Positions 16,440 to 24,483 of a DNA stretch of 64,000 nt are shown one piece after another. The notes under the pieces are model-generated. The model worked only from the letters and a program-made list of their open reading frames with translations, did no database searches and had not been told where the DNA came from. Each line of letters starts with the position of its first letter. The stretch's first letter is position 1. Origin of the DNA: CAZCDS01 sp964497585 (GTDB taxonomy: Bacteria > Desulfobacterota > Desulfomonilia > Desulfomonilales > Desulfomonilaceae); NCBI GenBank assembly GCA_964497585.1, contig CAZCDS010000014.1, positions 57,972 through 121,971 of the forward strand, in the 5' to 3' direction. A program made the translations under genes and the position numbers.

Positions 16440-17523
16440 AGCTCGCCACCTCCCGCTTCCCTTTGAGGAGCAAGCAGAAGAAAGGACCTCCGAGCAGCGC
16501 GGTCACCACGCCCACCGGAAGCTCCTCACCGCCCGGCAGCAAGGTCCGCGCGGCCACGTCGGACCAGATCAGCGCTATCATCCCGAGCAGGCCGGAAAGA
16601 ACAATGAGTTGCCGATGCTCGGGTCCCATGGTCATGCGAATCAGATGGGGTACCACCAGTCCGACAAAACCGATCACACCCGATACCGAAACAGCCGCGG
16701 CGGTCAAGAGGCTCGCTCCGGTGAGAATTCGCAGCCGTACTCGATTGACGTCCACCCCGAGCTGACGTGCCTGTGTGTCGCCCAGCGACAGGAGATCCAG
16801 CTCACGGGCGTACATGCCGACGAGGAGCAACCCGACGAATCCGTAGGGGAGCGCAAAGGCCACATGGCTCCATCCCCTACCCTGAAAGCTCCCCATGACC
16901 CAGAACACGATGCTGGCCACAGAGTCTTCGTCGAGTGATTTCACCAATGATATCAAGGCGGACAGGAAAGTCGCCACCACGATCCCCGCGAGAACCATGG
17001 TGTCCCGCCTCAGTTGACCGTCAACCCGAGCCAGAGCGATCACCGAGAAGAGCGCGATAAGCGCGCCCGCGACCGAAGCCAACGGGAGCAGCCCGAGCCC
17101 GAGGAAGGACTCCCCTCCAAGGCCGAGAAATATCGCCATCGATGCACCAAAAGCAGCTCCCGTGGAAACCCCGATGGTGAAGGGATCCGCCAGCGGATTC
17201 CGGAGGATCCCCTGAAACGCGGCTCCGGCTATGGCGAGAGCAAGACCCACCAGCGCGGACAGACATATTCGACTTAGCCGTATGTTGAAGACGATTACCA
17301 GTTGGGTCGGATCGACGGACGTGGGCGCCTTCAGTCCAACCCCCGCGAGAATCGAGTCGAAAACCGTGCCGGCAGGTATCTCCAGCCTTCCGAACAGGCA
17401 CGCGAAGAAAATCGACGCCACGACTCCTGAGGCGAGGAGGACGAGCAGACCGATAAACAGCCGGTTCGATCTCTCCCGGTGTTGTCGGATCTCCGTCCTG
17501 GTCTCTTCCGATGCGGTTGTCAC
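16432..17523 (-). CDS. btuC: ABC transporter permease, BtuC/FecCD type
   Basis: 363 aa with about ten hydrophobic segments. Family hallmarks include RLSRICLSALVGLALAIAGAAFQGILRNPLADPFTIGVSTGAAFGA, given here in parts: the P-L-A-D-P and G-x-S-x-G-A motifs lie near residues 110-125; later LGDTQARQLGVDV is the ATPase-contact loop and FVGLVVPHLIRM is the C-terminal signature. Start is GTG 17523 with GGGAGA before it. It is the membrane component for the adjacent ATPase and binding protein, taking a corrinoid, cobalt chelate or similar into the cytoplasm. It lies 40 bp after the exported CbiK gene in a riboswitch-led operon. Confidence 0.88.
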   Translation of the reverse strand: MTTASEETRTEIRQHRERSNRLFIGLLVLLASGVVASIFFACLFGRLEIPAGTVFDSILAGVGLKAPTSVDPTQLVIVFNIRLSRICLSALVGLALAIAGAAFQGILRNPLADPFTIGVSTGAAFGASMAIFLGLGGESFLGLGLLPLASVAGALIALFSVIALARVDGQLRRDTMVLAGIVVATFLSALISLVKSLDEDSVASIVFWVMGSFQGRGWSHVAFALPYGFVGLLLVGMYARELDLLSLGDTQARQLGVDVNRVRLRILTGASLLTAAAVSVSGVIGFVGLVVPHLIRMTMGPEHRQLIVLSGLLGMIALIWSDVAARTLLPGGEELPVGVVTALLGGPFFCLLLKGKREVASFD

Positions 17524-17563
17524 GTCTCCCTGCTCGATTGACTCTTCCGGGTCTCCTCTTTTC

Positions 17564-18454
17564 TCACTTCAACCGTGCATACGCCTGTCTGATGTTTCCC
17601 AGCCACACGTCGACCACCTTGGGGATCTCGGCTGTGCCCTTGAGAATACACCTCACCTGGAATCCGGCCTTTTGCAGGATCGATTTCCAGCTCTCAGCGT
17701 CATCTCCGCACATGTCGTTGCGAGCATGATCCCCGGCAACCGCCATGAGGGGCATCAGGTACACGGTCCGGGTTTTCTTCGCTTTCAATTTCGGGAGGAT
17801 GTCCTCCAGCCGGATCTGTCCTTCTACGGTTCCGATGTACATGTTGGGATCAATATCCTCACAGAAGTAGGCCAGCGCTGCGTAGACCGCGTCACCGGGG
17901 TGATGCGCCGACCCGTGTCCCATAAGGACCACGGCGTCCGTGGGTTTCCTGCTCGACGGAACCTGAGCGAGGACCGCCCTTGCTACCGATACCATGTTTT
18001 GACGTGAAGAGAGGAGCGGCCGTGACAGCACAATCTTCCTATGCTCTGCCTCCGTCATATGCCTGAAAGCCTGAACGTCCCGGTGGAGATCGTGGAACTC
18101 CTCGCCCGGAAGCGAGTGGAATGAGGCCACCAGGATCTTGCCGTAGCCCTCGTCTTGGAGTTTCGCGAGCGCAAGCACCGGAGAGTCCAACTTCTCGCCC
18201 TGCTTGGCCAGCTTTCTCCTGATGATTTTGGACGTAAACGCCCAGCGCACCTCAGCCTCGGGAAAGGCCTTCTTCACACGGGCCTCGATCTTGTCGAAAG
18301 CTTTGCGTGCCGCGGGGACGCTCGTGCCAAAGGCGACCAAGAGAATTGCACTCTTCTGGGGCGCTTTCTCGCCCCGCGCGCCCGCTCGTGCCAATCCCGA
18401 TCCACCTACGAGCACCACAGTCGCGATGACCGCTGCCAACAGCCTCTTCGTCAT
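17564..18454 (-). CDS. cbiK: Exported anaerobic sirohydrochlorin cobaltochelatase
   Basis: 296 aa from ATG 18454, with AAGGGAGGAG upstream. CbiK inserts Co2+ into sirohydrochlorin in the anaerobic B12 pathway. Visible features: LLVAFGTSVPAARKAFDKIE at the N-terminus of the mature enzyme, VLMGHGSAHHPGD with one catalytic histidine and LMPLMAVAGDHARNDM with the other, matching the two-histidine metal site known in CbiK. Residues 1-25 (MTKRLLAAVIATVVLVGG, then ARAG) form a signal peptide, as in the periplasmic CbiK-P of Desulfovibrio. It is the first gene after a cobalamin riboswitch and precedes a BtuCDF-type importer. Periplasmic metal loading or tetrapyrrole scavenging followed by import is inferred. 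Confidence 0.9.
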   Translation of the reverse strand: MTKRLLAAVIATVVLVGGSGLARAGARGEKAPQKSAILLVAFGTSVPAARKAFDKIEARVKKAFPEAEVRWAFTSKIIRRKLAKQGEKLDSPVLALAKLQDEGYGKILVASFHSLPGEEFHDLHRDVQAFRHMTEAEHRKIVLSRPLLSSRQNMVSVARAVLAQVPSSRKPTDAVVLMGHGSAHHPGDAVYAALAYFCEDIDPNMYIGTVEGQIRLEDILPKLKAKKTRTVYLMPLMAVAGDHARNDMCGDDAESWKSILQKAGFQVRCILKGTAEIPKVVDVWLGNIRQAYARLK

Positions 18455-18620
18455 GGTTTGCTCCTCCCTTGTATGCGATGTTTGCGTTGAGGTATTCCTT
18501 CCTGCGGGAGTTCCCATGACATCGACGTGAGCATGCACGTCCGGGCCGACCGTGCCCTGGGCGTCGGGGGCAGCACGAGAGTGGAGAGAGTACCTAGCGG
18601 TCAGATTCTGAGATCCAAAT

Positions 18621-18653
18621 AGAAAATCCCCGAGCCGTTTCGGCTCGGGGACT
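18621..18653 (-). terminator. Intrinsic terminator of the cobalamin riboswitch expression platform
   Basis: A perfect 10-bp stem (CCCCGAGCCG / CGGCTCGGGG, 18628-18637 and 18641-18650) with a 3-base loop is followed on the minus strand by ATTTTCTATTT. It lies about 50 bases after the riboswitch aptamer and 165 before cbiK, so cobalamin binding probably favours this terminator. Confidence 0.85.
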
Positions 18654-18699
18654 GCCCTTTTCTGTCCGCGATCAGCCAAGTCCCACCACACGTCCTCGA

Positions 18700-18865
18700 T
18701 GGCATGAGACTCATCCCTGCAGCCAGGTCTTCTGGCTCCCGGGTCACCCTACCGGCCGCGCCTTCCCGGAGAACCTCGGTCTCTCCAGTGGCATGATGCA
18801 GCTTTCGTCACCGGTTACAGAGGCGGGCCCACTCCTGACTCTCACAGGATTCCCTATTAATCCAT
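18700..18865 (-). ncRNA. Cobalamin riboswitch (AdoCbl aptamer)
   Basis: Read on the minus strand, the conserved blocks appear in order: AATAGGGAATCCTGTGAG, then GTGGGCCCGCCTCTGTAACCGG, then ATGCCACTGG (the B12 box region with GCCACTG), then CGGGAAGGCGCGGCC, then GAGCCAGAAGACCTGGC, and a closing GGGATGAGTC. Order and spacing match the B12 element. It leads the unit cbiK-btuC-btuD-btuF-cbiL and is followed by a strong terminator, so cobalamin should repress transcription. Ends are approximate. Confidence 0.93.
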
Positions 18866-18898
18866 AAAAGCGGAACCCGCAGGTTTATATATGTTTTA

Positions 18899-18928
18899 AC
18901 AATACCCCCCAGGCCCGGTGAGGGTCAA
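18899..18928 (-). promoter_or_regulatory. Possible promoter of the riboswitch-led cobalamin operon
   Basis: On the minus strand TTGACC (18928-18923), an 18-base spacer and TATTGT (18904-18899) lie just upstream of the aptamer. The match is moderate and the position is right for the riboswitch transcript. Confidence 0.4.
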
Positions 18929-18986
18929 GGGAAAACTCCCGAGCCTGACGGCGCGTCACCAGGAGTTCTCTGCCGACCTAATCCGC

Positions 18987-19754
18987 TCACTCTCCTCTGA
19001 GCAGAGACGTCAACGCGGCCACAAGCTCCGATGGATTCGAGAAGAAAAGCCTCGAGGACTCCGCGGGTCGCCTCAGAGCTACCACCACGCAGCCCTCGTC
19101 CTCAGCCGCTTCGATCTTGGCCGGGACACCACCGGCCACACCGCTGTCCTTGGTGACGACAACACCGATGCCATGTTTTCGTATTGCCGTACGGTTTTCT
19201 TCGACTGAAAACGGTCCCCGAGCCGCGATGACGTTCCGATCGTCGATTCCGGCCCTGCGGCAGATTTCCAGAGAATCACTATGAGGCAGCACCCGCACGA
19301 CGAGACGGACCCCGGTTCGATCCCGCCGCTCCACGTAGGGAGCCAGATTCCTCGATCCCGTGGTCAGGAGAACGGGTCGCCCGAAGGAAAAGGCCAGAGC
19401 CGCGGCTTCTTCGTGGGTATCCACAAAATGAAGGCCCTTCTCGGCTGTCAGTGCGGGAGCCCGAATCCAGCTCAGATAGGGGATGCCAAGCTCTGTAGCT
19501 GCGCTCTCAGCGTTCGCTTTCACGTTGGCTGCGTACGGGTGCGAAACGTCAACGATCGCGCGGACGCGTTTCTCGTGACCCAACGCTACCATGCCCGCCC
19601 TGTCGAGGGCCCCTGATCTCCTTTTAATTCCTGGGTGGGTTCCGGTTTCCAGAGGGACGTCCGTCTGCGTGGACACGAGCACGTCGAAGCCCGCCGCGGC
19701 AAGCTCATCCGCTATCCAGGCTGTCTCCGCGGTTCCGCCAAGAACGAATATCAT
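18987..19754 (-). CDS. cbiJ: Precorrin-6A / cobalt-precorrin-6A reductase
   Basis: 255 aa from ATG 19754. The N-terminal IFVLGGTAETAWIADELAAAG is the nucleotide-binding segment of CobK/CbiJ, followed by the family motifs DVSHPYAANV, PYLSWIRAP, LLTTGSRNLAPY, VIAARGPFSVEEN and VVVTKDSGVAGG. The enzyme reduces the macrocycle of (cobalt-)precorrin-6A with NAD(P)H. Its start overlaps the CbiH stop by 4 bases (ATGA), so it is translationally coupled and the last gene of the main cobalamin block; the riboswitch for the next unit follows. The CbiJ rather than CobK name is used because the pathway here is anaerobic. Confidence 0.92.
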   Translation of the reverse strand: MIFVLGGTAETAWIADELAAAGFDVLVSTQTDVPLETGTHPGIKRRSGALDRAGMVALGHEKRVRAIVDVSHPYAANVKANAESAATELGIPYLSWIRAPALTAEKGLHFVDTHEEAAALAFSFGRPVLLTTGSRNLAPYVERRDRTGVRLVVRVLPHSDSLEICRRAGIDDRNVIAARGPFSVEENRTAIRKHGIGVVVTKDSGVAGGVPAKIEAAEDEGCVVVALRRPAESSRLFFSNPSELVAALTSLLRGE

Positions 19755-20467
19755 ACGTTGTAGCCCCGCGGGGTTATGAACCACCCAGCTTCGACTCGGG
19801 AGGTGCTGTTGCCCACCACCACAATGCTCCTCATGCCGATTTCGAGGTCGAGGAAGTGGTCGAGATCCGAGAGCATGATCTTCTGGTCATCCGTGCCCAC
19901 CGCGGTGCCGATTCCCACCGGAACGGCTCCGTCACGATATTTCAGAAATATTGCCGCGGCTTCGTCAAGGTGTTTGCGGCGGTTCTTGCTCCTCGGGTTG
20001 TACAGGGCCACCACGAGATCGGCAGCCGCTACTGCTTCAATTCTCTTGCGTATGGAATCCCAGGGTACGAGAAGGTCACTGAGGCTAATCGCCGCGAAAT
20101 CGAGCATAAGGGGCGCGCCCATCGATGCGGCTGCCGCGCTCGCCGAGGTCACGCCGGGGCAGATTTCTATGGGAATGGGCGTCTCTTCCTTCGCGGCCAG
20201 CTCCAACGCCAGGCCGGCCATGCCGTAGACCCCCGGGTCTCCCGAAGAGATGAGCGCGACGGTCTCGCCCGCCTTGACCTTCTCTATCGCGGCCTTGCAC
20301 CGGTCCACTTCCTCCTTCATTCCCGAAGAGATCAGCTCCTTGCCTTCGGTAAGATCTTCGATCAATTCGACGTAGCGCCGGTACCCGACGACCACCGTGC
20401 TCACGGCAAGCGCCAGCTCCGCTCGGCGGGTCCGATCGAGCGGTCCGCCCGGACCGATCCCTACCAC
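19751..20467 (-). CDS. cbiH: Cobalt-precorrin-3B C17-methyltransferase
   Basis: 238 aa. Motifs of the CbiH/CobJ tetrapyrrole methylase: VGIGPGGPLDRTRRA at the N-terminus, VVVGYRRYVELI, LISSGDPGVYGMAG, PIEICPGVTSASAAAA, LYNPRSKNRR and SIVVVGNS. It methylates C17 with ring contraction. The start at GTG 20467 lies inside the CbiG stop region (7-base overlap); the frame reads GKLYV just upstream, typical of the family, but no start codon exists there, so the N-terminus is slightly shortened or begins at this GTG. Coupled to cbiG and cbiJ. Confidence 0.92.
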   Translation of the reverse strand: MVGIGPGGPLDRTRRAELALAVSTVVVGYRRYVELIEDLTEGKELISSGMKEEVDRCKAAIEKVKAGETVALISSGDPGVYGMAGLALELAAKEETPIPIEICPGVTSASAAAASMGAPLMLDFAAISLSDLLVPWDSIRKRIEAVAAADLVVALYNPRSKNRRKHLDEAAAIFLKYRDGAVPVGIGTAVGTDDQKIMLSDLDHFLDLEIGMRSIVVVGNSTSRVEAGWFITPRGYNV

Positions 20468-21237
20468 ATAGAGCTTTCCCGTGCGATGGCCACGGTCACG
20501 CCGTTGTACGTCTTTCTTGGGACGAGTAATCTTGTCCTCCTCCCTGCAAGCAGCGCGGCGGGTTCGGCCACCGCGGGCAGGTTCACCTTTTCTTGCGCGA
20601 ATCGCGAATGTGTGAAGCTCCGCGGGGAACTGCGGATCTCATCCGAGGACACGAGCCTCAGCGGGATGCCCAGGCGGTCCGCGGCCTCTCGTAAGCCCTT
20701 TTCGTCAGCCTTGATGTCGGCCGACGCGAGAAGTCGAACCTGATCGAGCGCCAGCCCCGCCCCTTTTAAAGTCGTCTCGACAGCCGTGACGATCTTTTCC
20801 GCATCAATGCCTTTTCGGCAGCCGACTCCCACGATCAGTGTCTTGAGCGCTTCGGTAGTGGTCGTAATGACCGGCTCGCCCGCGATGATGTTTCCTACCC
20901 TCATCGCGAGATCATTTGCCTCGCCCTCGTGACCGCTGAGCAGGCTAATCGCGTATCGCCCACCCACGTCGACAACCACGACCGCGGGATCCGACGCCTT
21001 GTGCTTAACAAGCGGCGCAATCGCCCTCACCGCGACTCCCGTCGGCGCGACGAAGACCAGCCCGTGACTCCGTTCCCAGATCCGTTCCGTCAGCTCGACG
21101 ATACGGCTGAATCTTTCCGTTCCGGGACGACCTTCGATACTCTCGTGGAGGTACAAGCTCGCGTCGTCGAGTCCCGCAGCGATCCGACCCGCTACGACTG
21201 CTCCTTCCGGAGAGAGGGTTATGATCGCGATCCTCAT
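20461..21237 (-). CDS. cbiG: Cobalt-precorrin-5A hydrolase, lacking the middle domain
   Basis: 258 aa, about 90 shorter than the usual CbiG of around 350. The N-terminal domain (1-80) has VFVAPTGVAVRAIAPLVKHK and SDPAVVVVD, then ISLLSGHEGEAN and VITTTTEA (to 130). The text then passes directly into LIVGVGCRKGIDAEKI, the start of the C-terminal domain. The middle domain found in enteric CbiG is absent without a frameshift. The enzyme opens the delta-lactone of cobalt-precorrin-5A and releases acetaldehyde. ATG 21237 overlaps the CbiF stop by 4 bases. All other neighbours are intact, so the compact form is probably functional. Confidence 0.9.
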   Translation of the reverse strand: MRIAIITLSPEGAVVAGRIAAGLDDASLYLHESIEGRPGTERFSRIVELTERIWERSHGLVFVAPTGVAVRAIAPLVKHKASDPAVVVVDVGGRYAISLLSGHEGEANDLAMRVGNIIAGEPVITTTTEALKTLIVGVGCRKGIDAEKIVTAVETTLKGAGLALDQVRLLASADIKADEKGLREAADRLGIPLRLVSSDEIRSSPRSFTHSRFAQEKVNLPAVAEPAALLAGRRTRLLVPRKTYNGVTVAIARESSMW

Positions 21238-21992
21238 TCCGCCTTACCGGTCCGAAATCCGTGGGAAAACGTGGGATCATACAGCTTCGACGTGGGAATG
21301 TCCTTCGAGAGGGCCTCCCCCACGACTATCATGGCCGTCTTCTTGATCCCTTCGGCAGCGGTTCGCTCCGCAATATTGCTCAGATCTCCCCGAATGATGC
21401 GCTGGTCAGGCCAGGACGCGCGGTAGACCACAGCAGCCGGGCAGTGCTCTCCATAGTGTTCTGCCAACTCGCGTACCACCTCTGCCATCTTGTGCGCGGA
21501 AAGGAATACGCAGAGCGTGGAACGGGACGCTGCCAGAGTGCTCAAATCCTGGGACCCGGGCATCGGGGTGCGGCCGCTCGTCCTTGTCAGGATGATGGTC
21601 TGGGAAATCTCGGGAGCCGTCAACTCGGTCTGCAGTGCCGCGGCCGCGGCCTGAAACGAGCTGACGCCGGGTACAACCTCGTATTCGATGCCGAACCGGT
21701 CCAGTTCGGTCATTTGCTCTCTGATGGCACCGTAAATGGACGGATCCCCCGAATGGAGCCGGATCACATCAATGCCGCGATCCTGGGCTTCACGATACAC
21801 TGCCGCGATCTCTTCGAGGCTCATCTTCGCGGAGTCGTGCGTCTCAGCTTCCGCCGGCACCAGCTCAAGCACTCCGGGACTTACCAGAGACCCTGCATAC
21901 ACGCAGATGCGGCAATTCTCGAGGAGACCTTTGGCCCTCACCGTGAGAAGCTCGGGATCTCCAGGCCCCGCACCGACAAAATAGACCTTCAT
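21234..21992 (-). CDS. cbiF: Cobalt-precorrin-4 C11-methyltransferase
   Basis: 252 aa. VYFVGAGPGDPELLTVRAKGLL starts the protein; CVYAGSLVSPGVL, IRLHSGDPSIYGAIREQM, YEVVPGVSSFQAAAA, ILTRTSGRTPMP and the C-terminal CPAAVVYRASWPDQRIIRG are all CbiF/CobM signatures. It transfers a methyl group from SAM to C11. The ATG overlaps the CbiL stop and its stop overlaps the CbiG start, each by ATGA, so expression is tightly coupled. Length is normal. Confidence 0.94.
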   Translation of the reverse strand: MKVYFVGAGPGDPELLTVRAKGLLENCRICVYAGSLVSPGVLELVPAEAETHDSAKMSLEEIAAVYREAQDRGIDVIRLHSGDPSIYGAIREQMTELDRFGIEYEVVPGVSSFQAAAAALQTELTAPEISQTIILTRTSGRTPMPGSQDLSTLAASRSTLCVFLSAHKMAEVVRELAEHYGEHCPAAVVYRASWPDQRIIRGDLSNIAERTAAEGIKKTAMIVVGEALSKDIPTSKLYDPTFSHGFRTGKAE

Positions 21993-22717
21993 GGAGCCTC
22001 CTGACGATTCGCGTGCACCAGGATTACCGCGAGATGGCCTGTCTCCGGCGCCGATCCCCGGAGCCGCGACAGGTCGGTCTCTATGCGCTCTCCCTCCATG
22101 CCCGCATGGGAAATGAAGACAGCTTGCTCCATCATGCCCCTCTGCTCCAGCAGATCGAGGAGTCTGTTCAGACGTTTGCCCACCTTCATCAGGACCACGG
22201 TACCGCCGAGGGAAAGAGCCTTGTTCACTGATTCGAGATCATCCGACACAGGCACGACGGTAACCGGCTCTTTGGCCTCGCCGAGGTGAAATTCCGCGAG
22301 AGCCGCGGCCGCGCTGAAGGACGTTACGCCCGGCACGGTCACGACCCGGGCTTCCGGCAGTATCTCACGAAGCGCCCGAAGCATGTAGACATACGTCGAA
22401 TAGAGCAGCGTGTCTCCCAGCGTCAGATAACAGACGTCGTCGCCCGCCTGGAGTACTTCAGCAATGCGCGAGGCCGCTTCGCGCCACCGTTCCGCGGCTT
22501 CCGACCGGTCCTTCTCCACCGGAAAGAGCACCGTGTGGATCACCGCCTCCGGGTGAACGAACTCGCGCACGATCTCAAAGGACGTGCTCACCGATGCTCC
22601 CTCCGCCCTCGGAGCGAAGACGTGCCTGCACTCCCCGAGGATCTTCGCTGCCTTCACCGTAACCAGGCTGGGATCACCGGGGCCTGTTCCGATTCCGTAG
22701 AGGGTTCCGAGACTCAT
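21989..22717 (-). CDS. cbiL: Precorrin-2 / cobalt-factor II C20-methyltransferase (paralogue 2)
   Basis: 242 aa. GTLYGIGTGPGDPSLVTVKAAKIL, then LTLGDTLLYSTYVYMLRAL and VVTVPGVTSFSAAAA, identify a CbiL-type methylase. It sits between cbiE and cbiF with ATGA overlaps on both sides, so this copy is probably the one serving the main pathway. The copy at 13935-14657 belongs to the riboswitch-led transport unit. The catalytic-loop residues look comparable in both; which carries the main flux cannot be told from sequence. Confidence 0.92.
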   Translation of the reverse strand: MSLGTLYGIGTGPGDPSLVTVKAAKILGECRHVFAPRAEGASVSTSFEIVREFVHPEAVIHTVLFPVEKDRSEAAERWREAASRIAEVLQAGDDVCYLTLGDTLLYSTYVYMLRALREILPEARVVTVPGVTSFSAAAALAEFHLGEAKEPVTVVPVSDDLESVNKALSLGGTVVLMKVGKRLNRLLDLLEQRGMMEQAVFISHAGMEGERIETDLSRLRGSAPETGHLAVILVHANRQEAP

Positions 22718-23361
22718 GCCGGCAGCTCACTCTTGACGATCAGGACGATGACCCGGGTCGAGAGTTCGAGAGTCGGTAGCTGGGCTGGGGCGACCTCCCG
22801 TACCCGCTCGCTTTCCAGTGTCAGGTCCTCGCAGACAAAAACCGTTCGGTCCTTTGCGTCGTCTGACTTGAGGAACTCCGCAATCCAGTCCGCCGATCCT
22901 TGCCTCCCGCCCAGGATCGCGATCTTGTCGGCCTCGAGGAGGGTCCTCGGGTCCACGTCAGGATCGCGTTTGTGAGCGCTGATGATGCGCGCATCGGACC
23001 AGTCCAGTCCGATCTTCGCAAATGCCGCCTGCACCGAGCTTACACCTGCTATCACCTGGCAAGCGGCAGTACCGAACCGCTCGATCACCAGCTTGCACAG
23101 GCTGAAGAGCCCGGGATCGCCGCTGACGAGAACCGCGACGGAACCGGCCTCCGCGAGATCGCCAATACTTGCCAGGATCTCATCCATGTCGGTCGTGACT
23201 TCGACTCGCTTTCCTCGGTGCGACGCAAAGAGATCCAGCAGCCTCTTCGCCCCCACTAGTGCGTCCGCTCGTTCCACTACGGCACGGGCCGCAGGAGTGA
23301 CGTAGTCGGGAGAGCCGGGGCCGCATCCGACTATCGTGATCCAGGGGTCATTTCCTCCCAT
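22714..23361 (-). CDS. cbiE: Cobalt-precorrin-7 C5-methyltransferase, CbiE subunit
   Basis: 215 aa, the usual length for a stand-alone CbiE. ITIVGCGPGSPDYVTPAA, DALVGAKRLL, AVLVSGDPGLFSL, VIAGVSSVQAAFAKIG and FVCEDLTLESERV follow the CbiE (N-terminal CobL) pattern. The protein methylates C5; the decarboxylating C15 step needs CbiT, and no CbiT domain is fused here or found elsewhere in the window. It overlaps the 3' end of cbiD by 31 bp and the start of cbiL by 4. CbiT must be encoded elsewhere. Confidence 0.92.
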   Translation of the reverse strand: MGGNDPWITIVGCGPGSPDYVTPAARAVVERADALVGAKRLLDLFASHRGKRVEVTTDMDEILASIGDLAEAGSVAVLVSGDPGLFSLCKLVIERFGTAACQVIAGVSSVQAAFAKIGLDWSDARIISAHKRDPDVDPRTLLEADKIAILGGRQGSADWIAEFLKSDDAKDRTVFVCEDLTLESERVREVAPAQLPTLELSTRVIVLIVKSELPA

Positions 23362-24449
23362 GGCGTCAGGTCTCCGTGCCTGCCCAGCTCCTCGCCCTTC
23401 AGGTTCACGAGAAGTGAGGCGCAGGCGAATCTCCCTTTGATTCGGTCACGTACAGCGGCCGCTATTATCGCTGCGAGCGCGTCTGCGAGCCTTGGGCGCT
23501 CATTCTCGGGTAATTGGGAGAATAATCCTTCAACCGTACGGCTCTCCTGTGGCGCGTGACCGAGCGTCCGTTCGGCAAGTTCAACAACGAAGGGCACTGC
23601 ACTCCCGGATCGGGAAGAATGCGTGTCCCACCACCCCGCTGGCAGCTTGGCCAGCTTACCCGGATGACCGAGGACAAGCATCTTCCGGAAATCGGCTTCC
23701 CCAGCAAGGTCGAGCATAAAGCCCCACTCGTTGCTTACTTCGATGAGCTGTTCCTCCGCGAGCTGAAAGAGCCTTCGCGCGGCCTTTTGGCCGATGCGGC
23801 CGGGCACGAAGACCGGCTCGGTAACCTTGCAGGCGACAGCCACATCCAGGGAACACTTCAACGCGTCTCGAAGCGCACTGCTGCTGAAGGGTCTCACAAT
23901 GCCCGAGGTCCCGAGGATCGAGAGGCCGCCCTCCACGCCCAGTCGCGGGTTGAAGGTCTTTTCGGCCAGCTCCAGGCCGGCGGGAATTGATATAATCACC
24001 CGTATCCCACGGTGGGTGACCTCCCTCACCGCTGAAGTTATCATGCGCCTCGGAACCGGATTGATCGCGGGCTCGCCTGGCGGTACGGAAAGCCCCGGCT
24101 TCGTCACTGTGCCGACCCCCTCACCTGCCGCGATGGTCACCCGGTCACCTTCGATCCACTGTACCCGGGCGGTGACGAGCACTCCGTCCGTGACATCGGG
24201 ATCGGCTCCCGCGTCCTTGCGAACCCCGGCTTCAGCAAAGGTGTCCGTGAGATGCGACGCTTCGACGGGAAGACTGACCCTTGAGCCGTCAGGAAGCCCG
24301 ACGTCGACCTCAGATTGCGCACGTCCGCCGGACAAAAGAATCGTCGCGGCCTTTGCCGCGGCAGCAGCGCACGTACCGGTGGTGAATCCGGTGCTGAGTT
24401 CACCTTTCCGGTCGTCGGGTCCAGGTGCATCGGCGGATGGTTCGGTCAT
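23331..24449 (-). CDS. cbiD: Cobalt-precorrin-5B C1-methyltransferase
   Basis: 372 aa from ATG 24449 (GTG 24458 is possible; an open extension to 24581 would overlap cbiC). The hallmark is LSTGFTTGTCAAAAAKAA near residue 20, followed by GAGVGTVTKPGL-like residues, INPVPRRMI, GIRVIISIPAGLELAEKTFNPRLGVEGGLSILGTSGIV in parts and MLVLGHPGKLAKL. CbiD is specific to the anaerobic pathway and methylates C1 with SAM, which fixes the route used here. Ribosome site is weak. It lies 34 bp after cbiC. Confidence 0.92.
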   Translation of the reverse strand: MTEPSADAPGPDDRKGELSTGFTTGTCAAAAAKAATILLSGGRAQSEVDVGLPDGSRVSLPVEASHLTDTFAEAGVRKDAGADPDVTDGVLVTARVQWIEGDRVTIAAGEGVGTVTKPGLSVPPGEPAINPVPRRMITSAVREVTHRGIRVIISIPAGLELAEKTFNPRLGVEGGLSILGTSGIVRPFSSSALRDALKCSLDVAVACKVTEPVFVPGRIGQKAARRLFQLAEEQLIEVSNEWGFMLDLAGEADFRKMLVLGHPGKLAKLPAGWWDTHSSRSGSAVPFVVELAERTLGHAPQESRTVEGLFSQLPENERPRLADALAAIIAAAVRDRIKGRFACASLLVNLKGEELGRHGDLTPWEEMTPGSR

Positions 24450-24483
24450 GGCTAGCACGGTCTCACTCGCCGGCGGTATTATC

